In this document: in pieces, positions 38,149-47,250 of the stretch
Layout: every line of letters starts with the position of its first letter
Numbering within the stretch: position 1 is the stretch's first letter
NCBI GenBank assembly: GCA_942492935.1
Contig: OW818654.1
Span: forward strand, 3,720,001-3,784,000
DNA length: 64,000 bases
From: JANJUO01 sp942492935
GTDB taxonomy: Bacteria; Bacteroidota; Ignavibacteria; Kapaibacteriales; UBA2268
Direction of reading: 5' to 3'
Notes under the pieces: model-generated
The model's database searches: none
What the model saw: only the letters and a program-made list of their open reading frames with translations
Told to the model about the DNA's origin: nothing
Translations under genes and position numbers: made by a program

Positions 38149-38587
38149 TATTTTTGTTTTAGTGCTTTTTTTTGTCTTAGCCAATCAATTATTTGCGATA
38201 GACAATTTCAATCATTTGAAAGAATCTATCGGTTTAAATTCGGGAGGTAAAGCAATAATATTCTATCAAAATTTAAATGATTGCTTCAAATGTTCTATTG
38301 AAATGAATAATGTTGTTGACTTAGTTGAAAAAGGAAAAAATAAAAATAGGAACAAAATTGTGTGTTTTGTTAATTGTAAAAGAAAAAAAGAATTGGATTT
38401 TTTTAGAAAAACTAATAATTGGAAGCATTTTCTCTTCATAAATAAAGACCAAATCCAAAATATTTTGAAATCTGATTTGAATACAGGTATGGTTATTCTT
38501 GATGAGAATTTTAATGTTTTGAGTAAATTGAAATATGGCGAGATTATTCAAAACATTAAATCAATTAATGCTATACTCAACAATTGA
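38141..38587 (+). CDS. Exported thioredoxin-like protein with CxxC
   Basis: 148 residues. Signal peptide MNNIFVLVLFFVLANQLFA. AIIFYQNLNDCFKCSIEMN places a C-F-K-C pair where thioredoxin-fold proteins carry their redox site, after a beta strand. DLNTGMVILDENFNVLSKLK resembles the strand-turn of the TlpA/AhpC group. Coupled to the propeller gene by overlap. It may act as a periplasmic redox partner; this rests on weak similarity. Confidence 0.6.
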   Translation: MNNIFVLVLFFVLANQLFAIDNFNHLKESIGLNSGGKAIIFYQNLNDCFKCSIEMNNVVDLVEKGKNKNRNKIVCFVNCKRKKELDFFRKTNNWKHFLFINKDQIQNILKSDLNTGMVILDENFNVLSKLKYGEIIQNIKSINAILNN

Positions 38588-38807
38588 AACTATCAGTAAT
38601 CTTTCCCCCCACTTCTTCTGCAAAATATAAGATGCACACATAGAAAGAAAATCATTTACAAAAGGAATGGCGAATCCGAATGCTAAATAAAAGCACTCAA
38701 AATTTCTAAATCGAAATTATTGCTACATTCTTTGGAAATTTGCCAAAAAAGTGTTAATATTGTAGTTTGTCAATTTTGTAAAATATTTTTTTTTGGAATT
38801 TTGAAAA

Positions 38808-41800
38808 ATGTTTAAGCCAATGCCGGATAAATTTACTTATCCACAAATAGAGCAGGATATATTAAAGTTTTGGGATGAAAATGATGTTTTTCAGACAACG
38901 CTCAAATTACGGGAAAATAGCCCTTACTATGCGTTTTATGAAGGACCTCCTACTGTAAACGGAGCACCCGGTATTCATCACTTAATGGCTCGTACCATAA
39001 AAGATACAATTTGCAGATATAAAACAATGCGTGGCTACTATGTTAGACGTCAAGCTGGTTGGGATACTCATGGGCTACCTGTTGAAATAGCAATGGAAAA
39101 GCAACTTGGCTTGAAAGACAAATCTGAAGTAGAAACTTTTGGTATAGAAAAATTTAATGCTGAATGTAAAGCATTCGTATATGAAAATATTGAAAAAGAC
39201 CTTGGTTGGAGTTATCTAACTAAAAGAATGGGCTATTGGGTAAATCTTGATGAAGCTTATATTACTTGCACAAATAATTATATTGAATCAGTTTGGTGGG
39301 CTTTAAAAACTTACTTTGATAAGGGCTTGATTTATCGTGGATTTAAAGTAGTTCCACAATCTCCAACAATCGAAACTCCATTAAGTTCGCATGAGTTATC
39401 CCTTGGATATAAAGATGTACGTGACCCAAATTTATACTTGAAGTTGAAAATTCAAGAATCGAAAATTGAATCAATTGTCGGTGCTTCAATAATGGTTTGG
39501 ACAACAACTCCATGGACATTATTTGCAAATGTGGCATTGGCGGTTGGTGAAAATATTGATTATGTTCATATTCGCAATACACGCAAACAGAAAGAAGGCG
39601 AATTGGTGGACGAATTAGTTCTGGCAAAAGCACGTTTATCTGTGATTGATGGCGAATATGAAATTCTAAGTGAATTCAAAGGTAGCGAATTAATTGGAAC
39701 AGTTTACGAACAAATTCTCCCTTATGCTAAAATTGATAGAGAAGAATTTCCAAATGGCTTAACCATTGTTTCTGGTAGTTTTGTTTCAACAGAAGATGGT
39801 TCTGGCGTGGTTCATCTTGCACCTGCATTTGGCGAAGACGATTATCAGGCATCAAGAGTTCACAATTTACCTTTCCTTCAGCCAGTTACTCCAAATGGAC
39901 ATTTAACTCAAGATATGGGTCCATTTGCAGGTAGAGCAGTTAAAACACTGACTTATGAGGATAGAGTAGAAGAGGGTGCGGATAAAGATATTATTATACA
40001 TCTTAAATACGCCGACAAAGTTTATAAAGCATCAATGGATTATCTTCATAGTTATCCACATTGCTGGAGAACAGGAAATCCTGTGATTTATTATGCGCGC
40101 GATTCTTGGTTTATCAAATCTCCTGAATATAAAAATGAAATGATTGCTATTAACAAAACTATTAATTGGCAACCACCTGAAATTGGTGAAGGAAGATTTG
40201 GTAATTGGCTTGAAGAAGTTAAAGAATGGTCGCTTTCACGTGATAGATTTTGGGGCTCTCCGCTTCCAATTTGGATAAATGAAGAAGATAAGAATGATTA
40301 TTTTGCAATTGGTTCAATTGCTGAATTAAGTGAAGGAATCTATGTTTTTGATGATGGAAAGCAATTACCAGTTGCTGAATGTGGAATTGAAATAGATTTG
40401 CATCGCCCATTTGTGGATCATATTATTTTTATCAAAAATGGAAAAACTTACCGTAGAACTCACGAAGTGATTGACGTTTGGTTCGATTCTGGTGCAATGC
40501 CGTTTGCACAATTGCATTATCCATTCGAAAATCAAGAATTATTTGATAAGATTTTCCCTGGTGATTTTATAGCTGAAGGTATCGACCAAACACGTGGCTG
40601 GTTCTATACTTTGCATAATATCGCTGTTGCATTGTTTAATAAACCTGCATTCAAGAATATAATTGTTAATGAATTGATTTTGGATAAAAATGGCGTAAAA
40701 ATGTCCAAATCCAAAAACAATGCTATCGACCCATTTTATATTATGGATAAATACGGTGCAGATGCGGCAAGATGGTATTTATTTGTGAATAATCCACCTT
40801 GGAAATCAACTAAATTTAATGAAGATGATTTAGCAAAAACAGTTGTTTCCAACTTTTTACGCTCATTAACAAATACTTATGCTTTCTTTGCTTTGTATGC
40901 AAATATTGATAAATTTAATAATGATATGCCGGAAATTCCACTTGAAAATCGTCCCGAAATTGATAGATGGATTATTTCAAGAATTAGCAGTGTAACTAAT
41001 GATTATCTTGAATCAATGGATGCTTATGATGTTACAAAAGCATTACGTGGAGTGCAAAACTTTATAATTGATGAACTATCTAATTGGTATATTCGCAGAA
41101 ATAGACGCAGATTCTGGAAAGGCGAAAATGACGATGAAAAAATTGCTGCATATCAAACCTTACGTACAGTTTTGATTAGAGTGTTGGAATTAATATCTCC
41201 AACTGCTCCATTCATTGCAGAAGATTTGTATCAAAGATTGAAATCCGATAAAGACGAAATTTCAATCCATTACAGAATTATCGAAAAAGCAGATGAAAGT
41301 TTGATAAATAAAGATTTGGAACGAAGAATGGAAGCAGCTCAAATCATTACTTCAATTGTTCGTTCTTTGCGTGAAAAAGCATCTTTGAGAGTTCGTCAGC
41401 CATTACGCCGTATCCTTGTTCCCGTAGTTAATCCTCAACAAAGACGCGACATTCAATCCGTTGAAGATATTATCAAAGAAGAAGTTAATATCAAAGCAAT
41501 CGAATTTGTAAGCGATGAAACATCAGATATCGTAAGCAAAACTGCAAAAGGTAATTTCAAAGTAATTGGCAAAAAATACGGTAAAAACACTCAAAATGTT
41601 GCTAATTTCATTAAATCAATGACCAGCAATCAGATTAAGGAAATGGAATTAAGCGGCAAATATAAGGTGAATTTTGATGGTGTGGAACTTGAATTATCAA
41701 TGGAAGATATTGAAATTTCAAGTCAGGATATTGAAGGATGGCTCGTGGCAAGCGATGCTGGATTAACTGTTGCTTTGGATACTTCTCTTGATGAAAATCT

Positions 41801-42053
41801 TTTGATGGAAGGATTTGCGCGTGAATTTGTGAGCAGAATTCAAGATATTCGCAAAGAATCGGGCTTTGATGTAACGGATAGAATTAACATTGAATTTTCA
41901 GCAGATGAAAAATCTACAGTTGCTATTGAAAAGATGTCTGATTATATCAAGTCTGAAACACTTGCAGAATCTGTTTCAATCAATACCGAATTAACAGAAT
42001 CAGAAATTGAATTACTTGATACAAAATTATTTGTAAAAGTAGCAAAAATTTAG
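38808..42053 (+). CDS. ileS: Isoleucyl-tRNA synthetase, GIHH/eukaryote-like type
   Basis: 1081 residues. The class I signature appears as GAPGIHHLMARTIKD (GIHH at about 55-58) and KMSKS at 631-635 (NGVKMSKSKNNAID). RRQAGWDTHGLPVEIAMEK is the IleRS/ValRS/LeuRS-family block, and the CP1 editing domain and anticodon-binding domain follow at normal positions. The GIHH form and length are those of the eukaryote-like (IleS2) branch, some members of which are insensitive to mupirocin. Charges tRNA-Ile. Followed by a strong terminator at 42076. Confidence 0.97.
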   Translation: MFKPMPDKFTYPQIEQDILKFWDENDVFQTTLKLRENSPYYAFYEGPPTVNGAPGIHHLMARTIKDTICRYKTMRGYYVRRQAGWDTHGLPVEIAMEKQLGLKDKSEVETFGIEKFNAECKAFVYENIEKDLGWSYLTKRMGYWVNLDEAYITCTNNYIESVWWALKTYFDKGLIYRGFKVVPQSPTIETPLSSHELSLGYKDVRDPNLYLKLKIQESKIESIVGASIMVWTTTPWTLFANVALAVGENIDYVHIRNTRKQKEGELVDELVLAKARLSVIDGEYEILSEFKGSELIGTVYEQILPYAKIDREEFPNGLTIVSGSFVSTEDGSGVVHLAPAFGEDDYQASRVHNLPFLQPVTPNGHLTQDMGPFAGRAVKTLTYEDRVEEGADKDIIIHLKYADKVYKASMDYLHSYPHCWRTGNPVIYYARDSWFIKSPEYKNEMIAINKTINWQPPEIGEGRFGNWLEEVKEWSLSRDRFWGSPLPIWINEEDKNDYFAIGSIAELSEGIYVFDDGKQLPVAECGIEIDLHRPFVDHIIFIKNGKTYRRTHEVIDVWFDSGAMPFAQLHYPFENQELFDKIFPGDFIAEGIDQTRGWFYTLHNIAVALFNKPAFKNIIVNELILDKNGVKMSKSKNNAIDPFYIMDKYGADAARWYLFVNNPPWKSTKFNEDDLAKTVVSNFLRSLTNTYAFFALYANIDKFNNDMPEIPLENRPEIDRWIISRISSVTNDYLESMDAYDVTKALRGVQNFIIDELSNWYIRRNRRRFWKGENDDEKIAAYQTLRTVLIRVLELISPTAPFIAEDLYQRLKSDKDEISIHYRIIEKADESLINKDLERRMEAAQIITSIVRSLREKASLRVRQPLRRILVPVVNPQQRRDIQSVEDIIKEEVNIKAIEFVSDETSDIVSKTAKGNFKVIGKKYGKNTQNVANFIKSMTSNQIKEMELSGKYKVNFDGVELELSMEDIEISSQDIEGWLVASDAGLTVALDTSLDENLLMEGFAREFVSRIQDIRKESGFDVTDRINIEFSADEKSTVAIEKMSDYIKSETLAESVSINTELTESEIELLDTKLFVKVAKI

Positions 42054-42075
42054 ATTATTGCTTTAGATAAAAATC

Positions 42076-42107
42076 AAAAAGTCCGGTAAATTTGCCGGAC
42101 TTTTTTT
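42076..42107 (+). terminator. Rho-independent terminator of ileS
   Basis: GTCCGG (42081-42086) and CCGGAC (42095-42100) with flanking A5 and T7 runs. Confidence 0.9.
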
Positions 42108-42483
42108 ATAATTGTTTTTATTGATTTGAATAACCAGTATTCTTATTAAAATAAAATTGTAATTGAATTATAGCAAATCCCACAGCTGTCCAAAATAAAA
42201 TCAGAAAAACTATGATAACGTTCCAATAAAAACATGACAAACTTTTTTAAATTTTGTTTATTTGTACTTTTAAAAGAATGTGATACATATAAAGTTATGA
42301 TAACGTAGCTACGAAGCTAAAAGTATATGGATTCAAAAACGAGTTCGGAGTGACTGAGGCAAATTCAGTAATCCATCCCAACGGTTAACAGCAGGGCTGA
42401 CAAAACAAATGAATTCTGAAACGTGTTAGCATTTAATTTATCGAGAGTATATTTTTAAATTGTACTTCCTATATCCCAAATTG
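42108..42483. other. Intergenic region, no gene seen
   Basis: AT-rich DNA with fragments of the dispersed repeats (GATAACGTAGCTACGAAGCTA near 42299 and a GATTC...GAGT(T/G)CGGA(G/A)TGAC fragment near 42330). No RNA gene recognised. Confidence 0.5.
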
Positions 42484-42515
42484 TTTGCGTAATATAACGA
42501 AATAGCTTAATTTTG
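42484..42515 (+). promoter_or_regulatory. Bacteroidota-type promoter (TTTG-N20-TAATTTTG)
   Basis: TTTG at 42484-42487 and TAATTTTG at 42508-42515, 45 bases before the ATG of the GT2 gene. Confidence 0.55.
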
Positions 42516-42559
42516 AATCTATTTTTGAATCTAAATTGTTTGAAGTTAACGGAAGAAAT

Positions 42560-43420
42560 ATGGATACTAAAATTGTAGCTGTTGTTGTTACATTCAATCG
42601 GCTTGAATTACTAAAAAAAGTTATTGGTGCATTACTTAATCAAACAATTCCGTTAATGAAAATAATTGTTATCAATAATTCAAGTAATGATGGCACATTA
42701 GAATGGTTAAATAACAATAATGAAAGATTATTGATAATTACACAGCCGAATACAGGAAGTTCAGGTGGGCAATATACCGGTTTTAAAGCTGCGTCAGAAA
42801 TCGATTGTGATTATGTTTGGGTTATGGATGATGATGTAATGGCTGAAAAGAATTGCTTAGAAATCATGCTTCAAAATAAAAATGAAAAATCAATATTATT
42901 GCCAATGAGATATACCAAGGAAGGTAAAAAATATATAAATGACACAATCAAACTAAATTTAACCAACCCCTTCAAAAGCATTTGGACGGAAATAATTTCT
43001 GAAATATATTTTAATCAAAAAATGATAAAAGTTGAGGGTCCCACTTTTGAAGGTCCACTATTTCCAATTAATGCAATTAAGAAATGTGGTTTACCTGAAA
43101 AAAAATTCTTTATTTATGGAGATGATACTGAGTACTTTATCCGATGTAAAAAAAATGGTTTCGTTAGTTTCATAATTACTGATGCAAAGATGCAAAGAAT
43201 GCTTGAAGCTCCAGCAGATATGTTCGAATATAATTGGAAGACTTATTATTATATTAGAAATATAATAGCAATTGATGTGTTACATTGCAATTTTGTAGTT
43301 AGAACTATAAGACCTTTTGGCTATTTATTCAAATGGCTGACAAAGTGCAAAACTGTTAAAGAAATTAAAATTACATTTAATGCGTTTCTTGATGGCTATT
43401 TTTACAAATCAGAAAATTAA
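42560..43420 (+). CDS. GT2-family glycosyltransferase
   Basis: 286 residues from ATG 42560, which has GGAAG six bases upstream; the frame also allows a TTG at 42536. IVAVVVTFNRLELLKKVIGA, INNSSNDGTLEWL and the metal-binding DxD in VWVMDDDVMAEKNCL identify a GT-A fold. GDDTEYFIRCKKNGF is the acceptor-side E/D-T-E-F block seen in rhamnosyl- and galactofuranosyl-transferase-like enzymes. It probably adds a sugar to an envelope polysaccharide or protein; donor unknown. No sugar-nucleotide genes nearby. Confidence 0.88.
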   Translation: MDTKIVAVVVTFNRLELLKKVIGALLNQTIPLMKIIVINNSSNDGTLEWLNNNNERLLIITQPNTGSSGGQYTGFKAASEIDCDYVWVMDDDVMAEKNCLEIMLQNKNEKSILLPMRYTKEGKKYINDTIKLNLTNPFKSIWTEIISEIYFNQKMIKVEGPTFEGPLFPINAIKKCGLPEKKFFIYGDDTEYFIRCKKNGFVSFIITDAKMQRMLEAPADMFEYNWKTYYYIRNIIAIDVLHCNFVVRTIRPFGYLFKWLTKCKTVKEIKITFNAFLDGYFYKSEN

Positions 43421-43498
43421 AATTCATATAAAAAATGTAAAATAGTAATTAACTTTTAGTTAATTCGTTAATATATTTTTTAATTTTGGAGAATTTGA

Positions 43499-44356
43499 AT
43501 GAAATTAGGAAAATTTGAAATAGATGTTCTTGATACGGGTGTTTTTGGTTTAGATGGTGGAGCAATGTTTGGAGTTGTTCCCAAAAATATATGGTCAAAA
43601 ATATACAACCCGGGCGATGAGCAAAATCGTATTCCACTTGCCGCAAGTCCTATGCTTATCAGGTATGATGATAAAAAAATTCTTGTTGATACTGGCAATG
43701 GAACTAAATATAACGACAAACTTGTAAAAATATATAATTTTGACTTAGAGAAAGGAAATTTAAATTATTCTTTATCGAAGTTGGGTATAAAAAGAGAAGA
43801 GATTACTGATGTGATTTTAACACATCTTCATTTTGACCACTGTGGTGATTCTACAATAATTGAAAATGGGAAAATTGTTCCTGCATTTCCTAATGCTAAA
43901 TATTATGTGCAAAAAGACCACTACAAATGGGCTTTGTCACCAACAGAAAAAGACAGAGCTTCATTTATGAAAGATAATTATGATGAAATTATCAGTAATG
44001 GAATGATGGAATTTCTTGATGGTGAAGGCGAAATATTTGATGGAATAAAAGTATTATTATCACACGGGCATACAAAAGCACTGCAATTGGTTAAATTAGA
44101 ATCTGAAAATAAGAGTTTACTTTATTGTGCAGATTTAAGTCCTACTGCAGCACATATAAATTACGCTTATGGGCTTGGCTATGATAATTTCCCACTAACT
44201 ACGATTGAAGAAAAGAAAAAATATTTCAACCAAGCAGTTGAAGAAAATACTCTATTGGTTTTTGAACATGATGCTTTCTGTCAAGGTGCTTATATCGGAT
44301 TAGGCGACAGAGGATTATTTATTAAAGAAAAAGTTGTAATCACAGAAAATAATTAA
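43499..44356 (+). CDS. Metallo-beta-lactamase-fold hydrolase
   Basis: 285 residues, no signal peptide. The metal site HLHFDHCGD lies at about 109-117; further ligands are likely in LSHGHTKA (about 185) and the aspartate in LYCADLSPTAAH. Overall pattern matches the lactonase/quorum-quenching-like MBL subgroup (RYDDKKILVDTGNGTKY), but the substrate is unknown. Its stop overlaps the ATG of the Rieske gene by one base. A TAATTTTG box at 43481-43488 ends ten bases before the ATG. Confidence 0.88.
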   Translation: MKLGKFEIDVLDTGVFGLDGGAMFGVVPKNIWSKIYNPGDEQNRIPLAASPMLIRYDDKKILVDTGNGTKYNDKLVKIYNFDLEKGNLNYSLSKLGIKREEITDVILTHLHFDHCGDSTIIENGKIVPAFPNAKYYVQKDHYKWALSPTEKDRASFMKDNYDEIISNGMMEFLDGEGEIFDGIKVLLSHGHTKALQLVKLESENKSLLYCADLSPTAAHINYAYGLGYDNFPLTTIEEKKKYFNQAVEENTLLVFEHDAFCQGAYIGLGDRGLFIKEKVVITENN

Positions 44357-44763
44357 TGATGACCTTAAACGAATCTGATAAATATATTGAAGTATGTAAA
44401 TCCTCAGACTTGTATGAAGGGAAAGGAAGAAGAATTAAATTTCCAGAAGATGAAGATTTTCAAGTTGCAATTTTCAGAGTAAAAGGGCAGTTGTATTGTC
44501 TTGATAATATTTGCCCACACAGACACGCAGATAGTATTTGTGATGGAATAATTAAAGATGGAATAGTAACCTGTCCATTGCATGGGTGGAGCTATTCACT
44601 TGAAACAGGGCAGAATGTAAATCAACTTCAGGGAATTAAAAGTTTGAAAAGTCATAAGATATTTGAAAAAGATGGAATGATTTTGATTGAAAAACCTATA
44701 TTTACAATACCAAAGTGGAGACGACAGGATAATTCTGATAAATTGGAAGAACATGGTGCATAA
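44356..44763 (+). CDS. Rieske [2Fe-2S] ferredoxin-like protein
   Basis: 135 residues, soluble. The cluster ligands are C53-x-H55 (NICPHRHAD) and C73-x-x-H76 (VTCPLHGWSYSLETG), the full Rieske pattern. Size and the short C-terminal tail resemble the small NirD/dioxygenase-ferredoxin type. It is translationally coupled to the MBL hydrolase at 43499 and followed 47 bases later by dxs. Redox partner not identifiable here. Confidence 0.9.
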   Translation: MMTLNESDKYIEVCKSSDLYEGKGRRIKFPEDEDFQVAIFRVKGQLYCLDNICPHRHADSICDGIIKDGIVTCPLHGWSYSLETGQNVNQLQGIKSLKSHKIFEKDGMILIEKPIFTIPKWRRQDNSDKLEEHGA

Positions 44764-44809
44764 TTTTTACGTAATGTATTAGTATTGTTTAATTAAGGCA
44801 ATAAAATAA

Positions 44810-46717
44810 ATGACTGAAGAATATAAATATAAATATCTGATGGATATTGATTCTCCTTATGATTTGAGAAAATTACCTGAGCAAGCGTTAGAGCAAGTCT
44901 CAAATGAAGTAAGAGAATTTATGATTGATACGATTACCAAAGTTGGCGGGCATTTTGGAGCTGGACTTGGTGTAGTTGAATTGACAGTTGCATTACATTA
45001 CATTTTCAATACTCCAGATGATAAAATCGTATTTGATGTTGGGCATCAAGGATATCCACATAAAATTCTTACAGGGAGAAGGGATTTATTGCATACAATT
45101 AGGCAATATGGTGGGTTGTCAGGTTTTTTGAAAAGGACTGAAAGTGAGTATGATGCTTTTGGTGCAGGACACGCTTCAACAAGTATTTCCGCTGCCCTTG
45201 GCTTGGCTGCATCAAGAGATTTGCAAGGAAAGAAGAATAAAGTGATTGCTGTTATTGGCGATGGTGCAATGACGGGTGGTTTAGCTTATGAGGCAATGAA
45301 TAATTGCGGTGTTCAAAAGCGGGATATAATTGTCATATTAAATGATAATAATATTTCAATTGAGCCAAATGTATCTGCGTTCTCAAATTATTTCAGTGAA
45401 TTTTACGCCTCAAATGCTATCAATATGTTTCGTGAACGACTTTGGAATATTTCAGGTAAAATGGACCAATTTGGCGACCGTTTACGCAAAGTTGCTGCAC
45501 GTCTTGAAGATGGTGTAAAAGCAATTATAACTCCCGGTGTACTATTTGAGACTCTTGGTTTTAATTATTTCGGTCCAATCAACGGACATAACGTAAAGAA
45601 ATTAGTTCGTTTATTGAGGCAAATCAAGGATTTGCACGGTCCGATTTTCTTGCATATTATGACTCATAAGGGCAAGGGATATGCACCTGCTGAAAATGAT
45701 ATTTATAATTTTCATGCAATTGGAAAAATTGACAAATTTACAGGAAAATCACTTTCAAAAGCGCTACCAGAGCCAACTGTGCAGAATTATAGTACAGTTT
45801 TTGGAAATGCAATGTATGAAATTTGCAAAATGAATCAAAATGTTGTCGGAATTACCGCAGCTATGGGAGATGGTACTGGCTTGATTAAAATGGAAAAAGA
45901 ATTTCCTGATAGATATTTTGATGTTGGTATTGCAGAAGGACACGCAGTAACATTTGCCGCTGGTCTTGCTTGTGAGGGGACAATTCCGGTAGTTGCAATC
46001 TATTCTTCATTTCTACAGCGCGCTTTTGACCATCTTGTTCATGATGTTGCTTTGCAAGGATTGCATGTGATTTTCGCATTAGACAGAGCAGGATTGGTGG
46101 GAGCAGATGGTGCTACTCATCACGGAGTTTTAGATATTTGCTATCTTAGGTCAGTTCAGGGCTTGGTTCTTATAGCACCAAGGAATGAAAATGAACTTAG
46201 AAATATGTTATATTCGGCTGTTTTTTCATTTACAAAAGGACCAGTTGCAATACGTTTCCCACGTGGCAATGGTGAAGGAGTTGCTTTAGAAGCATTAAAA
46301 TCAATACCTCTCGGAAAATCTGAATTATTAAAAACAGGTAAAGATATAGCTATTATTTCGCTTGGAACTATGTCCAAATATGCAATTAAGGCAGCTGAAT
46401 CATTAGATAATGAAAATATTTCAGTTGAAGTGATTGACCCTCGATTTGTGAAACCGTTAGATACAAATATGATAGATTCCTTATGTGATAGATTTGATAC
46501 TATTATAACAATAGAAGATGGGCAGAAAATGGGCGGATTTGGCTCTGCAGTTGCAGAATATATTATGCAAAGCGGAAATAATAAAACAAGAGTAGAGATT
46601 CTTGGTATTCCCGATAAATTCATTAATCATGGTACACAAGAAGAATTAATGCATCAACTTGAATTAGATGATATTGGCTTGATTAAGCATGTAAAGAGGT
46701 TGCTGGAGATAATGTGA
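44810..46717 (+). CDS. dxs: 1-deoxy-D-xylulose-5-phosphate synthase
   Basis: 635 residues, the usual length. YDLRKLPEQALEQVSNEVRE is the N-terminal motif. VIAVIGDGAMTGGLAYEAMN is the thiamine-diphosphate site (GDG...N). VGIAEGHAVTFAAGLACEG is the transketolase-like catalytic block. It condenses pyruvate and glyceraldehyde 3-phosphate, the first step of the MEP isoprenoid pathway. The frame is intact. A small membrane-protein gene follows 21 bases later. Confidence 0.97.
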   Translation: MTEEYKYKYLMDIDSPYDLRKLPEQALEQVSNEVREFMIDTITKVGGHFGAGLGVVELTVALHYIFNTPDDKIVFDVGHQGYPHKILTGRRDLLHTIRQYGGLSGFLKRTESEYDAFGAGHASTSISAALGLAASRDLQGKKNKVIAVIGDGAMTGGLAYEAMNNCGVQKRDIIVILNDNNISIEPNVSAFSNYFSEFYASNAINMFRERLWNISGKMDQFGDRLRKVAARLEDGVKAIITPGVLFETLGFNYFGPINGHNVKKLVRLLRQIKDLHGPIFLHIMTHKGKGYAPAENDIYNFHAIGKIDKFTGKSLSKALPEPTVQNYSTVFGNAMYEICKMNQNVVGITAAMGDGTGLIKMEKEFPDRYFDVGIAEGHAVTFAAGLACEGTIPVVAIYSSFLQRAFDHLVHDVALQGLHVIFALDRAGLVGADGATHHGVLDICYLRSVQGLVLIAPRNENELRNMLYSAVFSFTKGPVAIRFPRGNGEGVALEALKSIPLGKSELLKTGKDIAIISLGTMSKYAIKAAESLDNENISVEVIDPRFVKPLDTNMIDSLCDRFDTIITIEDGQKMGGFGSAVAEYIMQSGNNKTRVEILGIPDKFINHGTQEELMHQLELDDIGLIKHVKRLLEIM

Positions 46718-46737
46718 CAAGGGTAATTATAAGATAA

Positions 46738-47118
46738 ATGATAACTATTGCAACAATACTTTTTCTTGTTTTGATTAGTGCTGTAATTATATTTCAATTA
46801 GCATTAATTATTGGAATGCCCTTAGGTGAATATGCAATGGGTGGGAAATTTCAGGGCAAATTACCTTTTGCAATGCGAGTTGCTGCTGTAATACAGATTT
46901 TAATATTGTTTTTCTTTATGATAATTGTAACTACGAAGTCTGGATGGTTATTTCAACAGTATTATGTTTATAGTAAAACTGCAATTTGGTTTGTAGTGGC
47001 TTTTTCAATTTTAGCAACAGTACTAAATTTAATTACTCCAAGCAAAAAAGAAAGAAAAATTTGGGCACCTGTATCTATAATGCTATTAATTTGTAGTGTA
47101 ATAATAGCCATAAATTAA
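46738..47118 (+). CDS. Small integral membrane protein of unknown function
   Basis: 126 residues with four predicted membrane helices (about 3-27, 43-63, 76-97 and 107-125). GMPLGEYAMGGKFQGKLPF is a conserved-looking cytoplasmic loop. I do not recognise a characterised family. It follows dxs on the same strand, but a functional link is not shown. Confidence 0.7.
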   Translation: MITIATILFLVLISAVIIFQLALIIGMPLGEYAMGGKFQGKLPFAMRVAAVIQILILFFFMIIVTTKSGWLFQQYYVYSKTAIWFVVAFSILATVLNLITPSKKERKIWAPVSIMLLICSVIIAIN

Positions 47119-47250
47119 TAAATGCAAATAATTTTAATTATTTCTAAAAATCTTTTCAAAATTTCATAGAATTATAATATATTTGTTGTTTGAGTTTTTG
47201 CAATTTATTTGAATATTAAATTTAACAGCAAGAAAATTGCGGAGTATAGA

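Noticed and set aside
42108..42535. tRNA or other RNA gene after ileS
   Set aside because: No cloverleaf or CCA end could be traced; only AT-rich DNA and repeat fragments.
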